The notes under the pieces were generated by a model. It ran no database searches. It was not told the origin of the DNA and was given only the letters and a program-made list of their open reading frames with translations. From the NCBI RefSeq assembly GCF_020400605.1, contig NZ_JAINRD010000022.1, forward strand, positions 1-64,000: a stretch of 64,000 nucleotides of DNA. The letters are read 5' to 3'. Below, piece after piece: positions 55,833 through 64,000 of this stretch; positions within the stretch are counted from its first letter, which is position 1, and each line of letters opens with the position of its first letter. Source of the DNA: Streptomyces aculeolatus. GTDB taxonomy: Bacteria; Actinomycetota; Actinomycetes; Streptomycetales; Streptomycetaceae. The position numbers and the translations under genes were made by a program.

Positions 55833-56828
55833 TCACCCCTGCTCGTCGCCGTGGTCGTCCGCTCCCGGGCCGCCTGTCCCCAGCCCCGCCCGCAGGGCGG
55901 TACCGGCATCGGCGAGGATCCGCCGGGCCACCGGCGCGTGAGCCACCCCCACCGCCCCGTGGAACGTGCCCGGGTAGAAGCGCAGTTGCACCGGCACACC
56001 CGCCGCGGCCAGCGCCTGCGCGTACCCCAGGGCCTCGTCGCGCAGCGGGTCGAACTCCATCACCGCCACGTACGCCGGCGGCAGCCCCGCCAGGTCCGCG
56101 GCCCGGGCGGGCGCCGCGTACGGGGACACGTCCGGCGAGCCCGCTGTCCCGGGGCCGAGGTACGCCTCCCAGCTCAGCCGGGCGTTGCGGCGGTGCCACA
56201 CCGGGGTGTCGGTGAACTCCCGGGCGCTGGGCGTGGCGAGGCGGTCGTCCAGCGCCGGGCTCTGGAGGTACTGGCAGCGGATGGGCGGGCCGCCGCGGTC
56301 GCGGGTCAGCAGCGCGAGCCCGGCGGCGAGCCCGGCGCCCGCGCTGTCGCCCCACAGTCCGATACGGGCCGGGTCGGCGCCGAGTCCTGCGGCGTTCGCG
56401 GCCAGCCAGTACAGGCCGGCGCGGCAGTCGTCGAGCGCGGCGGGGTAGGGGTGCTCGGGCGCGAGACGGTAGTCGGCACTGACGACGACGGCGGGCAGCT
56501 CGCGACAGAACCGCAGGTGGGTGTCGTGGTCGACCTGCGGCGAGCCGAGGACGAAGCCGCCGCCGTGCAGCGCGTACACGGCGGGCAGCGGGCCCGGTGG
56601 CGTCGGCGTCGGTGCCGTGGGGGTGTAGACGCGTAGCGGCACCTCGGGTGCGCCCTGCGCGAAGCCGGGGGCGCGTACGTCCCGTACGCGTACGCCCGAC
56701 TCGTCGGCCGCGGGCGCGGAGGCCAACTCGGCCGCCTGGGCGGCGCGCGCGGCCCCGAGGTCGCTGAGGTCGACCTCGGCCATCAGCGCGACCGCCGCGG
56801 CGAGTTCGGGGTCGAGGGCGTAGCGCAT
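55833..56828 (-). CDS. Alpha/beta hydrolase, hormone-sensitive-lipase family
   Basis: A 331-residue carboxylesterase. Oxyanion-hole motif AVYALHGGGFVLGSP, nucleophile in IGLWGDSAGAGLAAGLAL, Asp in VMEFDPLRDEAL and His in YPGTFHGAVGVAH, in HSL (family IV) order. No signal peptide, so cytoplasmic. Substrates are short-chain esters; nothing nearby fixes the natural one. It is followed upstream on the same strand by the AraC gene, 138 bp away. Confidence 0.9.
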   Translation of the reverse strand: MRYALDPELAAAVALMAEVDLSDLGAARAAQAAELASAPAADESGVRVRDVRAPGFAQGAPEVPLRVYTPTAPTPTPPGPLPAVYALHGGGFVLGSPQVDHDTHLRFCRELPAVVVSADYRLAPEHPYPAALDDCRAGLYWLAANAAGLGADPARIGLWGDSAGAGLAAGLALLTRDRGGPPIRCQYLQSPALDDRLATPSAREFTDTPVWHRRNARLSWEAYLGPGTAGSPDVSPYAAPARAADLAGLPPAYVAVMEFDPLRDEALGYAQALAAAGVPVQLRFYPGTFHGAVGVAHAPVARRILADAGTALRAGLGTGGPGADDHGDEQG

Positions 56829-56966
56829 GCGCGGATCCCGTCGTGAGGGGGGTTACGGGTGCCGGTGTGCTTCGCACCGTGTCACGCGGCGGGGGCGGCG
56901 GATATCAGACAGCCGTCGGGAAAGCCGCGGCCGTCCCCCGACGAACGTGCGCCGCCGGGGCCGGTC

Positions 56967-57917
56967 TCAGCCCTCGTCCGCGGTCGAGTGCTGCGGCTGC
57001 CGTGCCTGGTTGCGGAACTGTGCCGGCGACGAGCCGACCACGCGGCGGAAGGCGGTGCTGAACGCGCTCTCGGACAGGTAGCCCGTGGCCCGGGCGAGTT
57101 CGGAGATCGACAGGGTGTCGCGGGCGAGGGCGTCGCGCGCGAGGTTCATGCGCCACTGGATCAGGTACTCCAGCGGCGGGACCCCGACGTGGTTCTTGAA
57201 TGCCCGGGCGAACGCGGAACGCGACATGTGGCTGATGTCGGCGAGTTCCTTGAGGTTCCAGGGGTGGGCCACGTCCGCGTGCACCGCGCGCAGGGCGGCA
57301 CCGATGCCGTCCTCGTTCAGGGCGCCCAGCCAGCCGGTGGGCCGGTCCGTCCGGCCGGCGTGGGCGCGCAGCATGTGCACGAGCAGGATCTGCGCGAGGT
57401 GGTTCTGCACCAGCGGGCCGCCGGGGGCGGCGACCCCGACCTCGGTGGCCAGGAGGTCGATGAGCTGCGCGAGCCGCCCGCCGTGGGGGTCGGCCGCGTG
57501 GACGATCACGAGCGGCGGCAGGAGGTCGGTCAGGAGGGCCGCGTTCCTCTCGTCGAACGCGATGTGCCCGACGCAGAGGTAGAGGTCGTCCTCGGACTCC
57601 GGCCCGATCCGCACGAACCCGTCCTCGGCGCCCGCCCACACCTGCTCCGCCGGGCGCGGGCTCGCGTCGAGCGTGCCGGCCAGCACGTAGGGCGGGGGGT
57701 TGCCCAGCATGAACGTGTCGCCCTCCCGCAGGAGCACCGGCTCGTGCCCTTCGAGGACCAGCCAGCACGTGCCGCGCACGAGGCCCCCGATCCGCACGTG
57801 CAGGAACGTGTCGAAGCTCAGCGCCCACTGCCCCGTGGCCCGGAGGCTGGGCCCGATCACCGTGCGGGGGCGCAGCAGGCCGATCGCGTCGGCGACTGGA
57901 TCCCGAAAGCCGAGCAC
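56967..57917 (-). CDS. AraC-family regulator with cupin sensor domain
   Basis: About 316 residues. The N-terminal cupin (AraC_binding/cupin_6 type; FLHVRIGGLVRGTCWLVLEGHEPVLLREGDTFMLGNPPPYVLAG) is followed by the double helix-turn-helix: WNLKELADISHMSRSAFARAFKNHVGVPPLEYLIQWRMNLARDALARDTLSISELARATGYLSESAFSTAFRRVVGSSPAQFR. GTG 57917 is 8 nt after AGGAGG; GTG 57926 would be only 1 nt away. Divergent from an SDR gene with GGATAGTATCC (57967-57977) between them; typical of AraC-SDR pairs responding to electrophiles or alcohols. Confidence 0.9.
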   Translation of the reverse strand: MLGFRDPVADAIGLLRPRTVIGPSLRATGQWALSFDTFLHVRIGGLVRGTCWLVLEGHEPVLLREGDTFMLGNPPPYVLAGTLDASPRPAEQVWAGAEDGFVRIGPESEDDLYLCVGHIAFDERNAALLTDLLPPLVIVHAADPHGGRLAQLIDLLATEVGVAAPGGPLVQNHLAQILLVHMLRAHAGRTDRPTGWLGALNEDGIGAALRAVHADVAHPWNLKELADISHMSRSAFARAFKNHVGVPPLEYLIQWRMNLARDALARDTLSISELARATGYLSESAFSTAFRRVVGSSPAQFRNQARQPQHSTADEG

Positions 57918-58035
57918 CGAGGACACCTCCTGGACGATACGTAAAGAATGGTGGACTCTGCATCATGGATAGTATCCCCGATCTCCCGCACCATCGATGT
58001 CGAACGGATCGGCACCGAAAGCGATGGAGACACCC

Positions 58036-58788
58036 ATGGGACAGCTGGAAGGCAAGACGTCGGTGGTCACCGGGGGCAGCACCGGAATCGGTCTGGCCAC
58101 GGCCGTACGGCTGGCTGACGAGGGCGCGCACGTCTTCGTCACCGGGCGGCGCGAGGCCGAGCTGGAGGCGGCCGTCAAGACCATCGGGCCGGACCGGGCC
58201 ACGGCGGTGGCCGGCGACATCTCCACCATGGCCGACCTGGACCGGCTCTACGACGCGGTCCGGGCCCGGGGCGAGGGGCTGGACGTGCTCGTGGCGAACG
58301 CGGCGGTCGGCTCGTTCGTGACGCTGGAGCAGACCACCGAGGAGCACTTCGACCAGACCTTCGGGGTCAACGTCCGGGGCACGCTGTTCACCGTGCAGAA
58401 GGCGCTGCCGCTGCTCAACGACGGGGCCTCGGTCGTCCTGGTCGGTTCGACTGCCGGGGACCGCGGAGTGGAGGCGTTCGGCTCGTACGCGGCGTCGAAG
58501 GCGGCCGTCCGGTCCTTCGCGCGGACGTGGTCCAACGAGCTGAAGGGCCGCGGCATCCGGGTCAACGCGATCTCGCCGGCCTGGATCGAGACGCCCGGGG
58601 GCACCGCCGCCTTCGGCGACGAGGAGACCGCCCGGGCCGTCAGGGAGAACGTCGCCGCGACCGTGGCCAAGGGCCGCATGGGCCGGCCCGAGGAGGCCGC
58701 CGCGGTCGTGGCCTTCCTGGCCTCGGAACAGAGCAGCTACGTCGTCGGCGCGAACATCTACGTCGACGGCGGCACGAACCAGATCTGA
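58036..58788 (+). CDS. Short-chain dehydrogenase/reductase
   Basis: A 250-residue classical SDR: TGGSTGIGLATAVRLADEGAHVFVTGRR (NAD(P) site, Arg suggests NADP), VANAAVGSF, catalytic Ser in VLVGSTAG and YxxxK in GSYAASKAAV, then AISPAWIETPGG and the C-terminal VVGANIYVDGGT. The substrate is unknown. ATG 58036 is chosen because GGAG lies 7 nt upstream and family similarity begins there. Probably controlled by the divergent AraC regulator. Confidence 0.92.
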   Translation: MGQLEGKTSVVTGGSTGIGLATAVRLADEGAHVFVTGRREAELEAAVKTIGPDRATAVAGDISTMADLDRLYDAVRARGEGLDVLVANAAVGSFVTLEQTTEEHFDQTFGVNVRGTLFTVQKALPLLNDGASVVLVGSTAGDRGVEAFGSYAASKAAVRSFARTWSNELKGRGIRVNAISPAWIETPGGTAAFGDEETARAVRENVAATVAKGRMGRPEEAAAVVAFLASEQSSYVVGANIYVDGGTNQI

Positions 58789-58875
58789 GCAGGCGCCGCA
58801 CACGGCCCGCACGACCGCCGCAATCCCGCAGCGGTGAGCGGGCCGCGCGGCCCCGCCGGGTTCCCGCCCCGCGCC

Positions 58876-60291
58876 TCACCCGCCGCCCGGGTACGCCCTG
58901 TTCGTGATCCGGACCGCGTCCTGGTGCACCAGCCAGCGCGTCAGATACGCCCAGCCCGCGTGCATCGCCACCCACTCCTCCCGCCCCCGGTACGGGTCCG
59001 CGTCCTCCGGCGCGTACGTCCTGCCGTCGGCGTGGCGCTGCTGCATGGCCAGCGCACGGCCCGCGTGCAGCCGCTCCCAGTACGCACCGGAGGTGCTCGC
59101 CCGGCCGTCGAGCCGCAGCTCGCGCGCCACCACGTCCATCGCCACGAAGTCCATCCGCCGCGACGGGCCCCAGCTCGTGCCCTGCGGGAAGTAGATCTCG
59201 TCCGAGCCGCGCACGTACATCGTCCCGCCCGGCGCCGCGTACGGCGGGCTCGCGAACTCCCGGTCGGCGAGGGCGGCGTAGACGACGTCGAAGTTGTGCA
59301 GGGCGGCGCGCGGCGCGGCCCGGCCGGCGAGCGCCGAGGTGAGCACGGCGTGGGTGTTCTGCACGGCGGTGGCCATGTAGTCGGGGTGGACGATGCCGTG
59401 GTTGACGACGAGGCCGTCCTCCTCGGCGTTCCAGCCGTCGACCCAGCGGGACACCGGCCTGCCGTGCAGCACCTCCCGGCTGCCGAGGTCGGAGGGCCGG
59501 GCGAAGGCGGAGACCATCAGCTCCAGGTTCGCCTGCCGCCAGGCCGGCGCGTTGCGGTGGCCGGGCATCATCGCGGTGGCGACCTGGAGCAGCATCGCGT
59601 TCCAGGAGTTCTCCTCGGCCTTGCTGTCGCCGGGTGTCTGCTCGACGCCGTCGCGGTCCCTCCAGTACGGGACGTCGTAGCCGCGGAAGCGGTCCGCCTC
59701 GTACTCGGTCATCGCGCGTACCCACTCGCGCTCCGCGGGGGCGAGGTCGTCCCACAGCAGCCAGCCCGCGAAGCCGGCCATCGCCGCCCACAGCGCGCTC
59801 TGCCACTCGTCGCCCCAGCCGCCCGCCTCGGTGGCGCGGTGGTGCCCGGCCACCGAGGTCAGCAGGCGCACGGCCGTCGCGCGGGCCCGCGGCTCGGCTT
59901 CGCCGGTGACCTGCGCGTCGTACGCGCCGGTGGCCAGGGCGGCGGCGAGCGCGAACGCCTCGGCGGCGACGGGGCGCACGTCGTGCTCGGTGGTGCCGCC
60001 GAGGTCGAGCAGGCCGTCGTCGCCCTGGCCCGCGAAGCGCTCGTCGTACCAGGTCGTCAGCGCGTAGCGGTTGGCGTTGGCCAGGATCGCGCGCAGCCGT
60101 GCGGCGTCCGCGCCGGGCGGCAGCCCCTCGTCGAAGCCGGCCCAGTCGACGGGCACGACCCGCGCCGACGACGGCGGCGGGGCGGGCGCCGCCGCGCCCG
60201 CGGGCAGCGCCGGCAGCCCGGCCAGGAGCGTCGCGAGCAGCGCGACGAGGAGTACGAGACGCGGCCTGCGGCCGCCGCTTGCAGAACGCAT
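58876..60291 (-). CDS. Secreted protein of unknown function, helical-toroid (glycan-lyase-like) character
   Basis: A 471-residue exported protein. Sec signal peptide (1-34, Arg-rich start, LLAGLPALPAGAAA). The mature part is mainly helix pairs with aromatic-rich turns (GGWGDEWQSALWAAMAGFAGWLLWDDL, YDVPYWRDRDGVEQTPGDSKAEENSWNAMLLQVATAMMP, NAEEDGLVVNHGIVHPDYMATAVQNTHAVL, SDEIYFPQGTSWGPSRRMDFVAMDVVAREL), reminiscent of (alpha/alpha)6-toroid polysaccharide lyases or heparinase-like proteins, but no family can be named. A LacI-type palindrome lies 43 bp upstream of its start, pointing to control by a sugar. Confidence 0.75.
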   Translation of the reverse strand: MRSASGGRRPRLVLLVALLATLLAGLPALPAGAAAPAPPPSSARVVPVDWAGFDEGLPPGADAARLRAILANANRYALTTWYDERFAGQGDDGLLDLGGTTEHDVRPVAAEAFALAAALATGAYDAQVTGEAEPRARATAVRLLTSVAGHHRATEAGGWGDEWQSALWAAMAGFAGWLLWDDLAPAEREWVRAMTEYEADRFRGYDVPYWRDRDGVEQTPGDSKAEENSWNAMLLQVATAMMPGHRNAPAWRQANLELMVSAFARPSDLGSREVLHGRPVSRWVDGWNAEEDGLVVNHGIVHPDYMATAVQNTHAVLTSALAGRAAPRAALHNFDVVYAALADREFASPPYAAPGGTMYVRGSDEIYFPQGTSWGPSRRMDFVAMDVVARELRLDGRASTSGAYWERLHAGRALAMQQRHADGRTYAPEDADPYRGREEWVAMHAGWAYLTRWLVHQDAVRITNRAYPGGG

Positions 60292-60333
60292 GGTGCTGCC
60301 TCCCGAGGAGTCGTACGACCCGTCCCAGCGGAA

Positions 60334-60347
60334 AGTAATCGCTTACT
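60334..60347. promoter_or_regulatory. LacI-type operator AGTAATCGCTTACT
   Basis: AGTAA and TTACT flank a central TCGC, the CG-centred pattern of LacI/GalR operators. It is 43 bp before the secreted protein gene (minus) and 102 bp before the histidine kinase gene (plus). No LacI regulator gene is visible in the window. Confidence 0.65.
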
Positions 60348-60448
60348 AAGGTCGCGTGAACCCCTCCCGCACCCGGCCCGCGCATCGCCGCCGTCCGCCG
60401 ATCGCACATAGTGGTACGCACCGTACGAACCGAGGAGGCCCCTGCCCC

Positions 60449-61447
60449 GTGTCCCTGTTCTGGCGGATCTTCGGGCTCAACGCCCTGGTGCTCGGCACGG
60501 CCACGGGTGTGCTGATGCTGGCGCCCGTGACCGTCTCCACGACGGTCCTGCTCGCCGAGGCCGTCGTCCTCGTCGGGGGCATGGCCGTCATGCTCGTCGC
60601 CAACGCCGCCCTGCTGCGGGTCGGCCTCGCCCCCCTCCAGCGCCTCACCGGGCTGATGGCCACCGTCGACCTGCTCCGCCCCGGCCAGCGGCTCACCGTG
60701 CCGGGCACCGGCGACGTCGCCGAGCTGATCAGCACGTTCAACGCGATGCTCGACCGGCTGGAGGCCGAGCGCGCGGCCAGCACCGGGCGCGCGCTGTCCG
60801 CGCAGGAGGCCGAGCGGCGGCGTATCGCACAGGAGCTGCACGACGAGGTCGGGCAGAGCATGACCACCGTGCTGCTGGAGCTGAAGCGGGCGGGAGAGCG
60901 CGCACCGGAGGAGCTCCGCGGCGACCTGCGGCGGGCCCAGGAGACCACCCGGGAGAGCCTGGAGGAGGTGCGCAGGCTGGCCCGCCGGCTGCGGCCCGGG
61001 GTGCTGGAGGACCTGGGCCTGGTCAGCGCGCTGACGTCGCTGGGCGCGGACCTGGCGGGGCACACCGGGATGCGCGTCGAGCGCCGCATCGACCCGGACC
61101 TGCCGGCGCTGGACCCGGACGTGGAGCTGGTGCTCTACCGCGTCGCGCAGGCGGCGCTCACGAACGTCGTGCGGCACGCCGCGGCGGACCGGGTGGAGCT
61201 GAGCCTCGTGTGCGCCGGCGCCGGGGTGGAGCTGCGCGTCGCCGACGACGGCCGCGGGGTGGGCGCCGCCCACGAGGGCGCGGGGATCCGCGGGATGCGC
61301 GAGCGGGCGCTGCTCATCGGCGCGGCGCTGGACGTGGTGCCGGCCCCCGGCGGCGGCACGCAGGTGGTGCTCACCGTCCGGAACGCAGGGCGGCCCCGCG
61401 AAGAGCCGCCGGCGGGCCTGCGGGACACGGCCACCGCGCGGCGTTAG
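60449..61447 (+). CDS. NarL-type sensor histidine kinase (no adjacent regulator)
   Basis: A 332-residue membrane kinase. Two helices near the N-terminus (LFWRIFGLNALVLGTATGVLML; VLLAEAVVLVGGMAVMLVANAALL) with almost no extracellular loop, a HAMP segment about 60-110, the HisKA_3 box with phosphoacceptor His131 (RRRIAQELHDEVGQSMTTVLLELK), and an HATPase domain (TNVVRHAAADRVEL; VADDGRGVG; GIRGMRERALLIGA). The short loop suggests sensing within the membrane. The following gene is a glycosidase, so this kinase lacks its usual partner; the regulator at 50464 is a candidate. GAGGAGG lies 10 nt before GTG 60449. Confidence 0.9.
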   Translation: MSLFWRIFGLNALVLGTATGVLMLAPVTVSTTVLLAEAVVLVGGMAVMLVANAALLRVGLAPLQRLTGLMATVDLLRPGQRLTVPGTGDVAELISTFNAMLDRLEAERAASTGRALSAQEAERRRIAQELHDEVGQSMTTVLLELKRAGERAPEELRGDLRRAQETTRESLEEVRRLARRLRPGVLEDLGLVSALTSLGADLAGHTGMRVERRIDPDLPALDPDVELVLYRVAQAALTNVVRHAAADRVELSLVCAGAGVELRVADDGRGVGAAHEGAGIRGMRERALLIGAALDVVPAPGGGTQVVLTVRNAGRPREEPPAGLRDTATARR

Positions 61448-61637
61448 CGCGGGACATCGGCCAACGGCCCTCCTGCGGCCCGCCCCGGCGCCGGCCCCGT
61501 CCCTGTCCGCGGCCTCGTTCCGTCCGACCCGGCACCGACCCGTTCGCGGCCCGCCTTCGCCCGGATCTGACGCGCCACGGCGCCCCCTCCGCTCCCGTTG
61601 CGCCGGCGGCGCTCATCGCGTGCGACACCTGCCGGAT

Positions 61638-61649
61638 GAAATCGATTTC
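61638..61649. promoter_or_regulatory. LacI-type operator GAAATCGATTTC
   Basis: A perfect 12-bp palindrome with the AATCGATT core typical of LacI-family sites, 79 bp upstream of the GH116 gene. TACGGT at about 61653-61658 just downstream could be the -10. It lies in the 280-bp gap after the histidine kinase gene, which shows nothing else. Confidence 0.65.
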
Positions 61650-61727
61650 GGATACGGTCCCGTACCAGCGGGCGCACCCCTTTCGTCCCCGGAGCGCCCG
61701 CACCGGCACCCGAGGAAACGAGGAACC

Positions 61728-64000
61728 ATGCACGACACCCCCTGGCCGGTGGTCCGCCGCTACCGAGGCGACCGGCTCGCCCACATCGCCATGCCGGTCG
61801 GCGGCATCGGCACCGGCTCCATCGGCTTCGGCGGGCGCGGCCAGCTGCTCGACTGGGAGCTGTTCAACCGTCCGGCCAAGGGCTTCACCCCCGACTCGTT
61901 CTTCTGCCTGCGCGCCGAGGGCGCCACCGGGGCGTTCACCCGCGTCCTCGAATCGGCCCTGCTCCCCGCCGAGTACGCCGGCCACGGCGGCAGCCCGTCC
62001 GCGCTGCACGGCCTGCCCCGCTTCCGCGAGGGCGAATTCGCCGCCGCCTACCCCTTCGGCCAGGTACGGCTGACCGACCCCGGGCTGCCGGTGGAGGCGA
62101 CCGTACGGGTCTTCAACCCGCTCGTCCCCGGGGACGCCGACGCCAGCGGCATCCCTGCCCTCGTCTACCGCGTGCGCCTGCGCAACACCGGCGCCGAGGA
62201 GCTGGCCGTCGACGTCTGCGGCAACCTCCAGCACGTCGCGGGCCGCCGCCACACCGGCGGCCTGCCCGCGGGCAACGTCTTCGAGCGCGTCGAACTCGAC
62301 GGCGCCACCGTGCTCGCCGGCCGCACCACCGAGGTCGCCGAGGACGCGGAGAGCTGGGGCACCCTGGCGCTCGCCGTCCTCGGCGACCCCGTCACCAGCC
62401 ATCGGCTGACCTGGGCGCGCCGCTCCTGGGGCGACTCGCTGCTGGACTTCTGGGACGACTTCGCCGCCGACGGCCGGCTCGCCGAGCCCGCCGAGGGCGC
62501 CCGCGTGCCCACCGGCTCCCTCGTGGTCTCCGACCGCCTGCCGGCGGGCGCGGAGCGGGAGTTCACCTTCGTCGTGGCCTGGCACTTCCCGCACCGCCGC
62601 GGCTGGAGCCACCGCTTCCAGGGCCCGCCGGACTACGGCCACGGCACCGACGTCGTCGGCAACCACTACGCCACCCGCTACACCGACGCCGCCGACGTGG
62701 TCCGCCGGCTCGCGCCCCGGCTGGCCGGCCACGAGCGCCGCACCCGCGGCTACGTCGAGGCCGTCACGACCTCCAGCCTGCCGCCCGCTGTGAAGGACGC
62801 GGTGCTCTCCAACGCCGCCGTGCTGAAGACGCCGACCTGCTTCCGCATCGCCGACGGCACGTTCCTGGCCTGGGAGGGCGGCAACCCCGACCACGGCAGC
62901 TGCCACGGCAGTTGCACCCACGTGTGGAACTACCAGTACGCGCTGGAGCAGCTCTTCCCCGACCTCGCCTGGACGATGCGCGAGGTGGAGTTCGTGCACG
63001 CGCTGGACGAGCGGGGCATGATGAGCTTCCGCGCCGGGCTGCCGCTTCGGAGCGAGGGCACCGGCTGGCGGATCGCCGCCGCCGACGGGCAGATGGGCGC
63101 CCTCGTCCGGCTCTACCGCACCTGGCGGCTGACCGGCCGCGACGACGAGCTGGCGCGGCTGTGGCCGGGGGCGCGCCGGGCGCTGGAGTTCGCCTGGATA
63201 CCGCTGGGCTGGGACGCGGACCGCGACGGGCTGATGGAGGGCTGCCAGCACAGCACCAGCGACGTCGAGTACTACGGGCCGAGCGGGGTCAACCAGTCCT
63301 GGTACCTGGCCGCGCTCGCCGCGTGCGAGCGGATGGCGCGGGCCCTCGGCGACCACGCCTTCGCCGGCACCTGCGCGGACGTGCTGGCCCGCGGCGCGGC
63401 CCGGACGGACGCCGAGCTGTTCAACGGCGCGTACTACGAGCAGAAGGTGCTGCCCGCCGGCTCCGCCGGCAACATCGCCGACGGCCTGCGTATCCGCTAC
63501 GACGGCGACAACCCCGACGTCGGCTCCGACGACCTGGTCGACCCGGACCTGCAGATCGGCCCCGGCTGCATGGGCGACCAGCTCGCCGGCCACACGCTCG
63601 CCGTGCTCTGCGGGCTCGACTCCGGACTCGACCCGGACCACACCGCCACCGCGCTGCGCAGCGTGCTGCGGCACAACCACCGCGCCGAGTTCCACTCGCA
63701 CATGAACCATTTGCGCACCTTCGCGCTCGGCGACGAGCACGGGCTGCTGAACTGCACGTATCCACACGGCGGTCGGCCGACGAGACCGTTTCCGTACTGC
63801 AACGAGGTGTGGACGGGCGTGGAGTACACCGCGGCCCTCGGGCTCGCCGCGCAGGGCGACAGGGACGCGGCGGAGCACGTGGTGGCGGACGTCCGCGACC
63901 GCTACGACGGACGGGTGCGCAACCCGTTCAACGAGGTGGAGTGCGGCAACCACTACGTGCGCTCCATGGCCTCGTTCGGGCTGGCGCACGCCTGGCCGCG
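61728..64000 (+). CDS. GH116-family beta-glycosidase (GBA2-like), cut by the window end
   Basis: At least 757 residues; the frame is open to the last base. The N-terminal beta-sandwich domain (HIAMPVGGIGTGSIGFGGRGQLLDWELFNRP, typical GBA2/DUF608 start) spans about 1-300 and the (alpha/alpha)6 catalytic domain follows. The nucleophile is probably the Glu in HSTSDVEYYGPSG, and the acid/base the Asp in GPGCMGDQLAGH. Family members cleave beta-glucosides, glucosylceramide, xylosides or GlcNAc; the exact substrate is unknown. No signal peptide, so it is probably cytoplasmic and acts on imported oligosaccharides. AGGAA-type site before ATG 61728; the LacI-type palindrome upstream implies induction by its substrate. 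Confidence 0.9.
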   Translation, partial: MHDTPWPVVRRYRGDRLAHIAMPVGGIGTGSIGFGGRGQLLDWELFNRPAKGFTPDSFFCLRAEGATGAFTRVLESALLPAEYAGHGGSPSALHGLPRFREGEFAAAYPFGQVRLTDPGLPVEATVRVFNPLVPGDADASGIPALVYRVRLRNTGAEELAVDVCGNLQHVAGRRHTGGLPAGNVFERVELDGATVLAGRTTEVAEDAESWGTLALAVLGDPVTSHRLTWARRSWGDSLLDFWDDFAADGRLAEPAEGARVPTGSLVVSDRLPAGAEREFTFVVAWHFPHRRGWSHRFQGPPDYGHGTDVVGNHYATRYTDAADVVRRLAPRLAGHERRTRGYVEAVTTSSLPPAVKDAVLSNAAVLKTPTCFRIADGTFLAWEGGNPDHGSCHGSCTHVWNYQYALEQLFPDLAWTMREVEFVHALDERGMMSFRAGLPLRSEGTGWRIAAADGQMGALVRLYRTWRLTGRDDELARLWPGARRALEFAWIPLGWDADRDGLMEGCQHSTSDVEYYGPSGVNQSWYLAALAACERMARALGDHAFAGTCADVLARGAARTDAELFNGAYYEQKVLPAGSAGNIADGLRIRYDGDNPDVGSDDLVDPDLQIGPGCMGDQLAGHTLAVLCGLDSGLDPDHTATALRSVLRHNHRAEFHSHMNHLRTFALGDEHGLLNCTYPHGGRPTRPFPYCNEVWTGVEYTAALGLAAQGDRDAAEHVVADVRDRYDGRVRNPFNEVECGNHYVRSMASFGLAHAWP

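Noticed and set aside
61371..63989. An 872-codon minus-strand frame opposite the GH116 gene
   Set aside because: Composition is typical of an antisense frame at 73% GC, while the plus strand reads as GH116 through to the window end.
1..64000. Search for tRNA, rRNA, CRISPR arrays and phage or integrase genes
   Set aside because: No cloverleaf, rRNA-like stretch, repeat-spacer array, integrase or complete transposase was recognised on reading either strand.

Overview
The window is about 73% GC with strong G/C bias at third codon positions, many GTG starts, several apparently leaderless genes, twin-arginine and Sec secretomes, a streptogrisin-type protease, a TerD protein and mycothiol-type enzymes. 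This is a Streptomyces-like actinomycete chromosome. No rRNA, tRNA, CRISPR array, prophage or intact transposase was seen.

Layout: (1) 172-1065, a secreted streptogrisin A-like protease. (2) 1879-10674, a phenazine locus: phzB-C-D-E-F-G in one direction, and facing it a methyltransferase and an ECF sigma factor with a SnoaL-like tail, then a PNPOx-fold protein. PhzC supplies DAHP, PhzE and PhzD turn chorismate into 2,3-dihydro-3-hydroxyanthranilate, and PhzF, PhzB and PhzG isomerise, condense and oxidise it to phenazine carboxylic acids. The methyltransferase lacks the usual O-methyltransferase catalytic His, so it may N-methylate the product. (3) 10799-11302, a secreted lamin-tail-domain protein. 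(4) 11440-15363, a sialic-acid module (nanE, nanK, FadR-type regulator, secreted sialidase) tied together by an identical 18-bp tandem-heptamer site. (5) 15524-22358, miscellaneous genes (HEAT-like protein, DUF6745-type pair, APH-like kinase, wall-surface protein, maleylpyruvate isomerase-like protein). (6) 22396-24249, a methyltransferase plus IlvY-like LysR pair bracketed by near-perfect inverted repeats. (7) 24248-36724, small regulator/effector pairs: ArsR-SRPBCC, an orphan sugar-binding lipoprotein behind a CebR-like box, MocR facing an EamA transporter with overlapping start codons, TerD, MFS, metallo-hydrolase facing a CGNR regulator, a SigE-type ECF sigma factor, and a peptidoglycan-binding membrane protein.

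(8) 36915-39033 holds a tiny membrane protein, a GH5 cellulase and a Tat-exported GH11 xylanase with good promoters and operator-like palindromes. (9) 39298-44912 is an operon of a lipoprotein and two paralogous Ser/Thr kinases whose extracytoplasmic halves are amino-acid-binding (LivJ-like) domains, an unusual ligand-sensing kinase system. (10) 45128-51126 carries an ABC-F protein behind a possible leaderless upstream ORF, a SpoIIE-type phosphatase, a KhtTU-like cation/proton antiporter pair and an orphan NarL-type response regulator. (11) 51268-58788 contains MFS/TetR, CE1-like esterase/PucR, HSL-type hydrolase and AraC/SDR pairs. (12) 58876-64000 contains an unrecognised secreted protein, an orphan NarL-type histidine kinase and a GH116 glycosidase cut by the window end; the two glycan genes have LacI-type palindromes upstream.

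Overall this looks like a chromosome-arm region for a soil saprophyte: polymer degradation (protein, cellulose, xylan, sialoglycans, glycosides), one complete specialised-metabolite pathway and many locally autoregulated pairs.
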